This document shows positions 48,601 to 61,435 of a stretch of DNA of 64,000 nucleotides, one piece after another; position 1 is the first letter of the stretch, and every line of letters starts with the position of its first letter. This DNA comes from Cyanoderma ruficeps (lineage: Eukaryota > Chordata > Aves > Passeriformes > Timaliidae). The position numbers and the translations under genes were made by a program. Where the stretch lies: the NCBI GenBank assembly GCA_008694505.1, contig VZDJ01000101.1, forward strand, positions 895,689 through 959,688, in the 5' to 3' direction. Under the pieces are notes generated by a model, which was not told the DNA's origin, did not search any database, and saw nothing but the letters and a program-made list of their open reading frames with translations.

Positions 48601-50814
48601 GATGACTGAGCAGCCGAGCCATACAACAGGATATCCAGCTATTGAGTGCTGCTGTCACAGGTGGCCAGCAGTGCAGCTGCAAAGAGCTTCCTGCCAGGAG
48701 GGCAGAGTGGGTCCACAGGAAGAAATGTTCCTTTCCTCTTCCAATCTGTTTTCAACTATAAAGGAAGGCCTAGGCTCACACTCCTACAGTGGATGTGCCT
48801 ACGCAGCGTTTTTGAGCCAGTGCAGAATCTCAGCTAACTTTTCTAGCATTAACTGCTCGAAGTGGAGCAGACCATTCACAGGGCTTCAAACAGTGAGGAG
48901 CCCTACCTTTAACACAGAGGCCCTTGAGAAACATTGCATCTTGCTTCTATTACTGTTGTGCATAATTTTGTCATCATTTTATAACTCACTTAGGAGCAGT
49001 CAGTGATGTGCAAAAACAGGACAACAAAAAGAGAAACTACCTCCCTCTGGAGATACCACGAGTAGGCAATTCATACATTTCCTCTTTTGTCCCACAATCA
49101 GCCATAAAAACACTTAAAAGAGAAAAATTGTTTCCAATCAACTGTGGATTTTTGCTATAAAAAAGGAAGGAGGCAGATGATTTCTGTCTGTGAATTTTAC
49201 AGGCTAATGCTTCAAATCCTGCACACTAAAATCCTGGTTAGGTAAAGACAATGAAAAGGGAAGAGGGTGTTTGTTCATAGCAGTGTTAAGAGTAAACATG
49301 CATAAATAAGTTCACTGTGTTCTGAAGAAACCTGAGCTTCTTCCCAAGAAGCTTGTGCTGGAAAAACACCAAGAAAAGAGATTGTGTAAGGAAGGGCAGG
49401 TTTCTGAATACTGTTAGTAAGGTTAAACTTTTATTGAGACGAAAGGAGAACAGCAACTTAAACAAATGTCAAATAAGAAGTTGAACATTTTCAGTAAATA
49501 TATGTAGGGTTCATCCATCTAAAATGAAGAGTAACTGTAAATTTCTTCAGAATTGGGACACTGATGCCTATCTGAAAGACCAATGAGATCACATAAAAAA
49601 GTTTGACTGATGTCAGGAGATTTCCTAGCTCCCATCCTACAAGCTCATGTGCTGCTGAAGGGATGTACTCTTATCCCTAAGAGATTCTGTAGTCTCCTGC
49701 ACTCATAAGTGTCTACTGTGTTTTAGACTAAACTTCAATTTTCACGCTGTAGATCTGGGACTCTTAAACTTATGCTGCAAAAAAATTTTGCTCTCCAAAA
49801 GGTGAATTATCTATACCCCAGAATAGCTCATATTAATCTGCCAGGGTACTTGGAAAAGTGACACACAGTCATTATTTCTAAAAAGGTTGTAATTAAGACC
49901 AGTTATTCCAAGAGACTATCTGGGAACATGAAAAGTATCTTAATGGACTTACTGAGCACAATCAATTTCTTTCATGATTAAAGGGTTCCCTTCTCAGCAT
50001 TTATCACATTCATCATTGGAAAATTCAAAATATACTTCCTGGTGAGGGCGAATTTCTAAATCACTCAAGGAACTGAAAATGACACAAACCTAGATGGTCC
50101 CATCCTACTATACTGGAAAACTGTCTGTTATAAAACCTGATTTAAATAAATAAATAAATTGCCAAATATTTCGACTTGGTTACTCTGAAAATCATATTTT
50201 TTAAAGGTGGATTCCAAGAGTTCAAGTGTAAGATGAATTATACTGTGCAATTTGCTCTGTAAACACTATTGATAGCAGAGGAATTACTTTTTGATTGGTA
50301 TTAATGTACCTGAGAGAAAGATTAGAAGTCCAAAATAAGATAAAAGTGACCATTGATACGATGAATAAGAATCCCTACATTCTTCAGTGCTCTCTCTACT
50401 GCAGTTTTAGAAAACGATGTTCTCTAATGATGATTATTAACTTGAAACTCCTTTACAATAGCCTCCCACTTTCTCTGAGAAATAAGTAAAGTTACTGACT
50501 TTCCCTTTGATTCAATAGTTACTAAGTACTTTCCAGCTAGTTTTATCTTGTCATATACAAATTAGCACTGCAAGCCTAAGAGTTTTCTGTTCTTTTTCTC
50601 ATCTACATATCTTAGATGTCAGACAGGTAGATGAGGAAAACAGGGCAGTACAATGAAATTTCATGTCTTAAAAGCAGTTGGGTTCTAGTTGACCTTTTTT
50701 AGCGCAGGAAATCTATGCAAACTTCAAAATACAATGAAACTCTGTACTGCAAATTAATGTTGAATTGTGAGACAGAGCCTGCTTGCAAAGACCCAGGCAG
50801 GGGGCAGGTCTGAG
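42676..50814. other. Unannotated AT-rich DNA, about 8.1 kb
   Basis: I recognise no gene or interspersed repeat. A T17 run lies at 44196-44212, another T run at 46513-46523, and an (AAAT)n stub at 50145-50159. The longest frame is 134 codons on the plus strand at 48602-49006. Its region is less AT-rich than its flanks and follows a TATATATATA stretch at about 48530, but the frame has no recognisable domain, so I do not call it a gene. Confidence 0.55.
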
Positions 50815-50925
50815 GCTATTCACTGAGTTAGGACTCAGTTCAGCCCCCACTAAAGCATGTGCTTCGATCCCACTGACATCAGAGGGTATTACATTGGGTT
50901 TAAAGCACTCTTCATGGGTGGAAAA
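50815..50925. repeat. Probable ancient amniote interspersed repeat
   Basis: TAAAGCATGTGCTTCGATCC and CCCACTGACATCAGAGGGTA resemble the old reptile/bird repeat whose copies read 'AAGCACATGCTTAA...CCCATTGACTTCAATGGGACTA'. The match is short and diverged. The motif order agrees with what I remember of that palindromic family. It carries no coding sequence. Confidence 0.4.
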
Positions 50926-51795
50926 TCTTCCTCCAAAATGAACCACAATTGTCAGGTTAGATATTCATTACCTACTTTGATTTAACTATGAAGTTGTTGA
51001 AATTGGTGGGTCCACAGTACCCATCTGGTTTTCAGATTTGCAACCTTGCCATTTCTTTAGTCACGTAAAATGACAATGAACAGTCAGACAGCACCTGAGT
51101 GTCTGGCATGGCCAGTTTTATCCTCATTGTTGTTTCTTTATGACCAAGGATAGATTTTAAAGACAGCTAGGTTTAAAATCAATCTTCAGTAGACATTGGG
51201 TTATTTTTTTATATTGGGAAAAGGAGGCATCCACTTCACAGTGTTTATTCTTTTACCTTTTTCTTTTACCTTTTTTTTTTCTTCTAGAAAACAATAGGAT
51301 TTTAGTAGGAGAACAGATTTTTCTTGCTCAATAAGGAAAATAACAAAGAAGAATGATAATGGTGTTTTCTTTTTTGTGAAAAATTGGTAATGGTCATTAG
51401 TTTAGTCAAAGTGCACCAGCACACTAGAGCATGATAAATGCAAATGTATGCAACCTAGTTCACCATTCTGTGACTCTTATTCATCACATAAATTGTCTAG
51501 AGAGATAGGCTTCACAGGTACCCAACATATTTCATACTGAAACTCTGGATCAACAAACACATGAAACATTGTAAGTCTAGCATCTCAAAGCTTCCCAAAT
51601 TTTATAAGCCAAATGAATCCATTCCATAAATACTATTAAATGATCTTACTACATCACCAGAAAAATTTTGTTCCTTATAATTTTTTGCAGATTTTATTCA
51701 CTTGGTGGAAATCAAAACAAGCAAACTAGTATGGTAATTATTCATATTTTCTATGACATAACCACAAACCACTTTTGCAGATTTAATTAACCTTC
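50926..51795. other. Unannotated DNA with a strong pyrimidine-AG tract
   Basis: At about 51247-51288 a long T/C tract with two TTTTACC units ends TTCTTCTAG, which has the form of a splice acceptor. The downstream sequence has early stops in every frame, so a coding exon is not supported. I see nothing else here. Confidence 0.45.
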
Positions 51796-51921
51796 AGTGT
51801 CACTTTGGAAAGATAGGAGAATATAATGACTCCCTGAAATCATCTTCTCAGTAAGTCTAGTGTCACTTTGGAAAGATAGGAGAATATAATGACTCCCTGA
51901 AATCATCTTCTCAGTAAGTCT
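51796..51921. repeat. Perfect 63-bp tandem duplication
   Basis: Bases 51796-51858 are repeated without any mismatch at 51859-51921. The unit begins AGTGTCACTTTGGAAAGA and ends CTCAGTAAGTCT. Complete identity of both copies means a very recent duplication or an assembly artefact. The unit has no recognised function. Confidence 0.97.
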
Positions 51922-53167
51922 TCTGGGAATTAACAAACCTGCTTATCTGAAAATATTAGAGTTGGCAGCCTATCAGCACTGCTTGGTCATAAGGTTGTCG
52001 GACCATTTGCCTTATAAAGCCATTTGTTTCATTTCAGAAAAAAAAAATAGAAATTTGATTGAAGATATTTTGTTGCCTACATACAAGTTATCAGTTCAGC
52101 ATAGAGACTGGTAGCGGGAGTATTGTCAGGTGATCTGTATGCCTATTGACCATGGAAACTGATACCCATGCAAGCTACTAAAAACACACTAATGACGCCC
52201 ATCGAAGATGAGATTTTTCATTTTTTGATGAGCCGCAAGATACACATAAATTAGTCAAACATTTTAATTACTTTTTTTTCTTGGTACTCCAAATTTAACC
52301 CTTATAAATTTGGACACACTGCACTTAACTGAATCAGAATTACAAGATTATCTCTAGTAAGATGTTCTGGGCCACTGGGTGCTGTGTTTTGCCAGCTGGC
52401 TTTACTCTTAGGATTAATTCCTACCCTGAATTACATAGTGCATTTTGCATATATTTAGAAAAGTCTGACTTAAAAAACCTATTTATTTTCTCTCAATGTG
52501 GAAACTGTCATGAGAAGCAGCATGCAGTGAAACATACCCTGCAGAAACAGTTTCTCCAATTTTTTTTGTGTCCACACTTCTGAATAGTCTTTTACAGTGA
52601 CCTTATATTGCTCAGTAGTCTTTGGAATGTAAGATGGATATAATTTTCTTGCTATGGAAAGACTGATATTACAATTTACCTTAACAGGTTTCAATTCTTT
52701 TGATTTTTGTGCATTGCTTTTCCCTAAGAACATTACCTTGAAAAGTGTCCAGATTTGGCTCTTTCAGTACATATTTAACTATTCTTAACTTTCCAGATTG
52801 TCTGACATTTTTCATCAGGAGTTTCAAAAACCAGCAGTCATTATGTTCCTTTTTATTAGTTTTATTCACCAAATTTTAGGAGGGAAACAGATACCATGTA
52901 TCACTTCCAGTAACTAAGTGACAATCAAATGAATGATCAACTTAGTGCTGGAACACAATACGACCAGATCCAATTGAGTTTTTAAATTCCTGAGAACAGC
53001 GTAAGGCAATTCTCCCCCTGAGGGTCTAAGAAAATAAAATGTGTGTGAGGAAATGCTGTAATAAACTGGTAATATATTTCCATAGGGGATACATAGGAAT
53101 TTTCCATACATCCTCCTAAGATGGCAGTAAACCAGACTCAAGAGCAGAATGTAAGCCACTTCCATAG
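51922..53167. other. Unannotated AT-rich DNA
   Basis: I recognise no gene. The minus-strand frames at 52479-53249 are short, overlap one another and have no domain. Confidence 0.6.
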
Positions 53168-53224
53168 TAAAAAAAAAAAAAGAAAAAAAAAAATTTGAAG
53201 GGAAAAAAAGAAGGGGGAAAAAAG
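53168..53224. repeat. Purine tract (A runs with G)
   Basis: A13 G A11, then GAAGGG, A7, GAAGGGGG, A6 form a nearly pure purine strand. It is low complexity. Frames through it show Phe/Lys runs and are not genes. Confidence 0.85.
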
Positions 53225-53492
53225 CTTCAGAGCAAGGCCAGAGGCCCAAGCTCCAGTCTTGATTTTCTGTTGAGAGATGTCATCAGTTGTGCCCAGGGAG
53301 CTTCCCAGGTTGAATGACTGATGTTGGCACAGAAAGAAGTCCAGAGCTCTACTGGTCTGTTGGCTGATTGACAGGCATTTACTCATCTCACTCTCAGAGA
53401 ATAAAATGCAATCTATGTCTACATTGAATATCTATTGGGTCAGTAAGCCACTCCAGTTATACAGAAATTTCTGGTGTTCACCAAAAAAGTGA

Positions 53493-53522
53493 ATCCTCTC
53501 CTCTCCTCTCCTCTCCTCTCCT
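53493..53522. repeat. (TCTCC)n pentamer array ending at a single N
   Basis: About six TCTCC units end directly at the N at 53523, which is followed by ATAGC. The same pentamer forms the right edge of the gap at 18226-18262 and is also followed there by AATAGC. Confidence 0.92.
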
Positions 53523-53523
53523 N

Positions 53524-56500
53524 ATAGCTGCTCAGAGGAACTGACTCCTTGTCATCACTGCAAATAAAAGCAGCTGATGATACCCCAGAGACTCCTTACT
53601 TACTCCTTACTTACTCCTGTGTTAGGGCTGGGGACCTAAATCTTTAAAAGATCCCAGAATAGCACCCAATGAGCCTGGAGATCAGAAGGTTTTGCTCCTA
53701 AACTTGTCTGAGATAGCAAAAGTTTGGTGAACCTTTAACAGACTGGTCCAGCCATTCTGCCTTGAATGAACAAACATTTTTTAATTCAAATTTGGATTGT
53801 TGTTTGGGGTGTTTTTGTTTTGTTTTTTTTTTCACAGTTTCCAGCTTTAATTCACTCCATAGTGAACAAACCAAGAGGTATATTTAACACGACGTTGATG
53901 GTTCTCCTTTTCTCCACAGCCTCATGACTGGAGCATCTGGGATGCAGAAAGAAGGATCAGATTCCCTCTTTCCTGGAGGGGATTTGGACACTCAAACCTC
54001 ATCACTGTCTCCTTTGTACCAGAACTGGTACACTCTGGAGACGCAAGAGGAGGGAAACATCCTTCTTTGTACTTTTGCACACTTGTTACTCTTACAGTTT
54101 TCATTTCTATTTTGCTTGGTGTTTTGAGGCAAGTGATTCTTCTTACATACTCTATATAATTGCTGCTACGCTGGAAATGCAGTCCTTAGCTGGATTTAAT
54201 GCCAAATAACAACATGGAGTGCAGAAGGAAAAATAAACCAAAGAAATTTTATTTCCTTCAGCATATGTTCCTTCAAATTTCCAAACTCTGAGATATAAGA
54301 CATAGGTAATCACTGCAAAAGTAAGTGGATGCTAGTAACAATGACAGTACAATATTTGGTCAGATGTGCTTCAAGGATTTGCCAGTGAAGTTGCCATATG
54401 TTGAACCATGTTTGTCTTTGCCATTGGTTGCCAGTGCTATTCAGCTAATTTAGAAAGCAAAAAAACTCCAAACCCAAGGCTTTTCACCAGAGACCAGGAG
54501 GCCAGAGACCAAATGCTAGGTATCAGCTCAGGGAGAGACTGTAAGGTTGAAAATGCTGTACAACATGGAAAGGAGAAATGGCTTTGAGACCTTATTACTC
54601 AAACGGAAAAAGCAGAGGAATGTTTGATTTGTATGAAAATTTAAAGCTATTGAAGAAAAAATTTTTTTTTTTTGCAAAGTAGTAATTATAACCAACATGA
54701 GTAGAAATTAAAGTAATGCCACTTACTACCATTGAATTTGCAGTTAACATATTGGTAGATGTGATGGTGGTAATAATGTCTCTCAGTACATAAGCTGCAC
54801 AAGTATTTATGAATTATAAGCTTTTCACTACTATTGAAGTGAAAGACAACATAACTTACTGGTTAAAAACACATCCTCAGTTGTTACATTCTTGTGGCTT
54901 TTGGTTCTTTTATACCCTTTAATTATGTCATAATATTGTCCCATACATTAAATAAAGAATTTATTTTCATGATTGCATTATTTTAAAAGGACTAACATGC
55001 TTTAAAAAGGTTCACAGACATTATGCTAATAAGACTCTGAGTCAGAAGTTATTAGCATTGCCCTCCCTGAGATCAAAAATTAGATGAAAGAATCAAAGCA
55101 ACAAATCACTTTGGAATAATAAAATATGTTTTCAACTACCACCTGCTAGAATTATACAGTATAACCCTATCCAAGTCAGAAATTTAAAAAAAAAAAAATC
55201 CCAACCCGTCTCTCTCCTCCAAAAGCTGGAGTTTTATGTCCTTCTAAAAGAAGGTAACTGGAGCGAGAACCCACCAGCATGATCACTAAGAATGTGAATT
55301 AATATTTGCAGAAGAAAGTGAAGAAATACCCCAGAATGTTTCTATTTCTCCATTGCTGGCCTAAAGTGATTTTGCTGACTTCTACACATACCCTCTGCAG
55401 GATGTTTGGAGAGCAATTCTTATGAAGACAACAAATACAGAATGCTTGACAAGATACCTATTCCTTCATTTGTATTCGTATTTCATTATGATAGATTTGA
55501 AAAGAAATATCATGATTTCTTACTTTGTTGAATTCTAATATGATGAAAATCTGCATTGTTTTTTCTTAAATACTTTTATCATCCCTTCTCTTAATTTTAG
55601 AAAGAGCATACACAAATGTAAGGAAACTCTACCATATTTATCTAATAAATTCTCTTGACAAAAGAAAGTTGGGAAAAAACCCAACCCACATTCAATTAGC
55701 CTTTATATGCAAATCAACAATGACAGACACTGATTTTTTTCATATGACATCATTCAGAAAGATTAATTTTACCTGGAATACAACCAAAAGCCCCATGGTG
55801 CTTATCACCAGTTTTCAGTGGAGGAAATGATAATTTCTTTTTATGCAAAACAAGCAAATATCAGTTGTTTTCACAGCTCTGACCTAAGATCTCTCCTGCT
55901 GTATCTTACAGTGTTTTTCATTTGTTTTACTAAACCCAACAGCAGGTGTGAGGCAATCGAAAACAATGTAAAACTGAATTGTTTCACTTCCATGAGAATT
56001 TCTGCAATGTACATTCTTGGAGAGGAATTAGTTCAAGGTCAGCATGATTGTCATATTAAGAGGCTGTTTGCCACAGATGAACATTTGTCAAGGTTGCACA
56101 AAGCCTAAACTGCCAAAGGATGTGCACAAACTTTAGAAAGGAAAAAAAAAAGCCAACCAGCAGACCTGGAAAAAAAACCCCTCATATTACACAGAACTGA
56201 TAATTTTGAAGTTAAACTTTTACATCTTTATTGCTAGGAGGTGGGGAAGTGTGGTTGCTAAAATATTCAGGACAATCTTACATGTTTTGGAGATGCAATA
56301 CAACTAGCTCACTGTGCATTCAGAGTGCTATTGGTACACAGGCTGCAAAAGCATGAAAAGTTTCAGGCTGTGCAAGGAGGAGCCCAGCTACACTGCATTC
56401 TGCTTTTTGAAGGGACCTGAACAGTTCAAAACCACAGAGAATCCCTTGTGAGGGAAAGCAGGAGTGTCATGCTCTTGACCACAGGGTCCACAGCTGTTTG

Positions 56501-58914
56501 AGGTCTTTGGCCTTGTGTTTTGCCTGTTCCACACTCCAGACATAACTGCACAAGATAGGTGGGATGTATGTGGTTAGGGTTACACAGATGCCTAGTAAGG
56601 TGCCTGCTCTCATCATGGATGTGCTTGGGCTGGAGTTCAGCTCATTCATGTCTAAATTGTGAGTCAGAGAGATAGAATGGTGTTGAGCCACATGGAGATT
56701 TGCAGGTGAAATGAGTCAGGCTAAGGATGGCCGCTCAGAAGGAGAGGCAAGAGCAGAAAAGAAAAAAAAAAGGAAAAAAACCCAAAACACCTCCCCATGC
56801 TTGCAAGTTGCAATGCAGATCTAACACACCTGCTGACCAAAAAAAAGTCAAGTCTTGTTCATGCTGTACTACAACATATAGATACATGAGATGTACTACA
56901 GAATTATTACTTTCTGCCTGAGTCACAGCCTTCTATGCTCCATATGATATTCTCATCCTGTTGTTTGGGGTCCAAGGGAGTTGCAGGCTAAGTAAATTCT
57001 CAGGGCTTTTTTGGACCTCTAGAAAAATGTATGAGAGATTTTCCTCTGTTAGAGGAAGTAGGATGGAAGTAAACATAGAGGTACCTACAGATGTCAGAAG
57101 TATCCATCACAGAAAAGAAATATTGGGGCACAGAGGGTTGGAACAAATCTTTCCATGTTTGAGGAACAGGAAATGCATTTTTATTTTGATTTGATTTTCA
57201 GGCATTATTTAACAAATTTATAAAACCATCAGTGGGTGCTGAGTGCACTAACTGCTCTGTGTCCTGCTTTGCAACATTTACTTTTTAGCCTGTGGGTTTT
57301 CATTTAGCTGGGATTCCATTCAGCTGTATTTCAAATGTAGTCCAGATGACTGTCCACTGCAGACTGTTAACTGAAGAGCCAATAAAACACAGTGTTTAGT
57401 CAAGTTGGGCGGTTTCCATTAATCAGACTGCATAATCTTCCAGTAACAAAGTAATGCTGATTTTATAGACTACTTACATGAAGCCTAATAATTCCCCATT
57501 CAGCTTAAGCTAACATATACTTTAGTATGGATTATGTTCTCATAGTTAGAAAGAGAAAATGGTGGTATTTTCAACATAATTGGTACTGACAAGAATTAAC
57601 AGTTCCTTTCCATTTGCCTTTATTCCAGAGATTACTGTATAAATGAATTGCTTTCACATTAAATAGCTGAGTTGGCTCAAAAAAATTCATTTGTGCTAGT
57701 CTTGAATCTGTTTCTCACAGACAGAAAGACACTGAAGTTTCTATCTGTGTCTGGCTAAAGCAATTCAATACTGTTCATCTGTCATATTTCTCAAAAAATT
57801 TTGGCCAGTTCTTTGTTATTATCTGCTCTTCTTGTGTCTTTCATTATTTTCCAACAAATGATTTGAGATAAAACAATACTTTGTTCTTCATCTCTCCAGC
57901 AATTTTCTATTAGATGATATCAAGATATATTTATGAACTGAATAAAAGAATTTCCCAAGCTATCATCCATATGTGTTTCACTACAGGCATCAGAATAACC
58001 AAAAAGTTCGGAAGAATTTAGTATACATAAGTTGTAAATCTTTATAATAATGATAAGAATAATATGGCCTGAGACTACATCGGCAAGAAGTACAATGTGC
58101 CAATTTAATATTCTCATCATTGTCTTTATAAATACAGTTATATCACAAACATATGTATTATTTGCATGTAATTATAATTTCTTAACTTTCATTGCAGTGC
58201 CTTTCGAAAATAATCATAGATCAATTGTCTATTTTTCCAGATGTCATGTGAAGTCAGGATACCTTTTTGTATTTATAGAGTAAATTTCTCATACATGTCT
58301 TCAAGCACATAGACCTATTCCAACATTGTGTTAGGCAGCTCCCTGGGGTTGCTGGATTACTTCTCAGGGGTCTGTGAAATGCTGCTAAAGAAAACAGGTT
58401 TATTACCAATACACTTCATCTCTACAGGGAGCCATAACTTAAATTGGGAAACTAAAAAATGTTGAAATAGGTAAAAGTTCTACAATGGCTGAAAGAATGG
58501 TGTGTACTACACAATTTCACTTTATCTTCCTCAGACTTTAGCCATCTCTTGTGTATCCACAGACTACTTTCTTGTGCACATTTCCCTGAGAAGTAGATTG
58601 AAATTGTTTTCATATTATGCACTGCTAAGATACTGTGCTTGTAAATATAAATTACTTCTTCCCTATATAAATTAAATCAACACTGATATCACTGCAGTTT
58701 TGTATTTTGTTGCCTTAGTGATTGAAAAAATTTAGCTACAATTAAGCTGATAAATGGTGTTCAAGATTTAATAAAGGAGACATCAACCTCCTGAAACTAT
58801 CTGCCAACTGACAACTGAAAATAAAATTGAAAACACACATGAATATATAGGAAGAAAGAATTTGTAAAAAACCAAATAGTGCCCTTTAGTTTTTCTTTGC
58901 TAGCTGAAATCTCA
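53524..58914. other. Unannotated AT-rich DNA, about 5.4 kb
   Basis: I recognise no gene. Short direct repeats of CTTACTTACTC lie at 53597-53617. T- or A-rich tracts lie at about 53802-53833, 54660-54673, 55185-55198 and 56758-56780. Frames do not exceed 100 codons. Confidence 0.55.
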
Positions 58915-58990
58915 GCCTCCTTAACCTTCCTTACTCAAAGCTGGGTACAGTATTTTAGACATGGCTTCACCAGTTTCATCTGTGATTAGC
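58915..58990 (-). mobile_element. Probable old CR1 fragment, minus strand
   Basis: AGCTGGGTACAGTATTTTAGACATGGCTTCACCAG-type sequence (about 58940-58974) follows the reverse complement of the CR1 block usually read as 'AGCTGGACACAGTACTCCAGATGTGGCCTCACCAG'. A CAGGGAAAATAATTTCT stretch follows at the right distance. It is a short, diverged internal piece without the CR1 tail. Confidence 0.5.
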
Positions 58991-61403
58991 TACAGGGAAA
59001 ATAATTTCTAAAAATGACTCTTATAGTAGAGAAATACTAGCAGTAGTGTAAAATTTGGGAAACTATTATCTTATAAAATGCTTAATGAGAGATTGAAACA
59101 CCGTTCTTTCAGCTTGCACTTGCAATAAAATTTTCCCCTAATAATCCAGGCCATTTAGCATCTAAATATTTCATTTCACAAGCAATACCAGAACTACTGT
59201 AGAAATTGTATGGGATACGTGAAGTTCAAAGGAGTAAGGAGTCATTTCCATGTTCTCCCACCCCCCATATTCCAGGCTCAGGTTTCGACTGTGTGTTGGC
59301 TGAATATGCCAGTAGACCATTTTTGAGATTTAGGCTGATTAGCTCTGCTCCACACAGAATCAAAACCTCAAATATATTAGGCCAATCTTTTCTTTAAGAT
59401 CTCATAGAAGTTTAAAAGATTGGACCTACTGAATTATTTGAGTGTTATTACAGTATATAGAGAGCTTCAGACAGTGAACATTATCTGTGCCATCTTTGTT
59501 CTTTTTAGAATTGTGGTCGCTTGCTGTGCTCTTCCAAAGCTTTGTTTTGTGTCATCCCGATATGAAAACTTGTATCCTTTACAACTGGGATGTTTTTCAA
59601 ATGTTCCAGGTAAGGTTTTGACCCATGTACAAGCATTTTTACATGCTTTGAAAACATTTCTTATGGCTTAACTTTTACTCAGTGGTGTCTTTCAGCAGAA
59701 AGACTTAATCCATTACCTTAGATTGACTGCTGTGTTCAGTACATGCTATTTTAGTACAGTGTTGTCAAACCTAATGCTCAGCTGTATGCTGTTTTAATGA
59801 AAGCTTTGAGGTTCTTTGGGTAAAGAGTCTACAGTACTGTGTACAAAATAAATCTGTTCTTTACATATTTCAGAATTATGTGAACACATACTTGATCTGA
59901 GGAAGGTGAAAAGGAAAACCCCAATATTACACAGACAGTTGAGTAGTTATGCAATTGTTGAAACACATGTAAAGGAAACGTATCTCCAAAAAAGTCTTCG
60001 TGATAACATTGAAATATTAAACCATAATTTATCACTAATATTCTGCTGCTTTTAAACATTGTTTATCACTTCTGTTCATACTCTTTTGTGACTTCATAAA
60101 TTAAGGTTTGTTTTTCTGTCTTTTTTATTTGTCTTCAAGTTACTGACATCTAGGTAGCTGGTTTGGACTGTATTAGTAGGAAAAAGAAGACTGATTTTTT
60201 ATTTTTTTTTCTGAGACGAAGAGAAATAAGATAAATAAGCAGAGTAGGAGGACAGGTGTTGTCATTTTCTCCCTTCTGCCCCTCAGCCCTCCATCCTTTC
60301 TCTCCCTTAATGAAAGAAAAAATCTACTTCATATTTCTGAAAAAGTCATACAAGCAATGTTTCTTTTCCACACAGTTCTTGAAGCAAAATGATAAAGTTA
60401 CAGGACTGCTAGCTTTTTATAGCAACATTAGATGGTGTGCACATCTGAACTTCTAGCAATGATTTCTTGACTTTTAGACTCTACTATTTTTAACTGAGAG
60501 TAGAGTTGTTCAAATGAACAAATACTCTAAATTGGCTTTCTTTTAGGTGATATATCACCCACAGATTAATACCTGTTACATACACAGATAACTTGGGGTA
60601 GAAAAGGCTGAATAGAAGACTGTCATCAGCAGAGTTGGATGATTCCAAATGAATTGCTCATAACAGTGAAAACACAATAAATCAGGACTGAGAGGTTTTG
60701 TTTGTTTTTGTTTGTTGTTTTGGTTTCTTAAAAGCTTTTGTTTTGTTTGTTTTGTTGGAGCTTTTTATTATTTCTTTGTTTGCTTCTCCTTTAATCTAAA
60801 ACTTAGACTTGCTTTCTACTGTTTCTTAATAGGAAAGAAATCCAATTTGTGACCTCTTTGTAAAAGATGTGGTAAGGTCCCTTGACACTTATGAAAAGAC
60901 ATCTACTAATGCTGGAAAGTGAAAACACTGTAAAGAGAATCGAGAAGAGAAAAAATCATTTAAGATCAATAGCCTTTACTAAGTCCAATCCAGCATGAGA
61001 AAAGTATTGAATTAGCTTGGAAGAAACTCTATAAAATCCTGGTGTGAACTATAAGTTCTCCTTATTGAGCAATAAATTGGTACAATGCTTAGAACTGGGA
61101 CAAAACAAGCAACTATATCAATCTACTGCATTCATTTGTAAACTAATCTACCATTACTGCTCCTGGCTATCTGTTGATATGAGAAAATGTGACAACAGAA
61201 TGCAGACAGAATACTTGGACATGGGTAGCTAAATATGTCAATTTTTATACCATGAGGTACCATAGATGTGCTATGGATGTACTTTGGACTGTGCATGACC
61301 CAAAGGCTGAAATTAAGAGCTTGTCTCAACAGTTGTGTTTATTAGTGGTAGTATTAATATTGGTATTAATTATTTTAACAGTGAAATAAAGATTGTAACA
61401 AGA
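58991..61403. other. Unannotated AT-rich DNA
   Basis: I recognise no gene. A T/G-rich tract with GTTTT units lies at 60696-60760. Small frames on both strands have no recognisable domain. Confidence 0.6.
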
Positions 61404-61435
61404 GGGGGGGTTGGGGGGGGGTTGGGTTTTTTTTT
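61404..61435 (+). repeat. G-run tract G7-TT-G9-TT-G3 followed by T9
   Basis: Three G runs separated by TT give 19 G in 23 bases on the plus strand, then nine T. The tract could supply four G-triads, since the G9 run can be split, and so could form a quadruplex. Long homopolymers also make miscounting likely. Confidence 0.85.

Noticed and set aside
48602..49006. 134-codon plus-strand open frame after a TATATA stretch
   Set aside because: The region is less AT-rich and looks slightly gene-like, but there is no domain, and the AT stretch is a plain low-complexity run.
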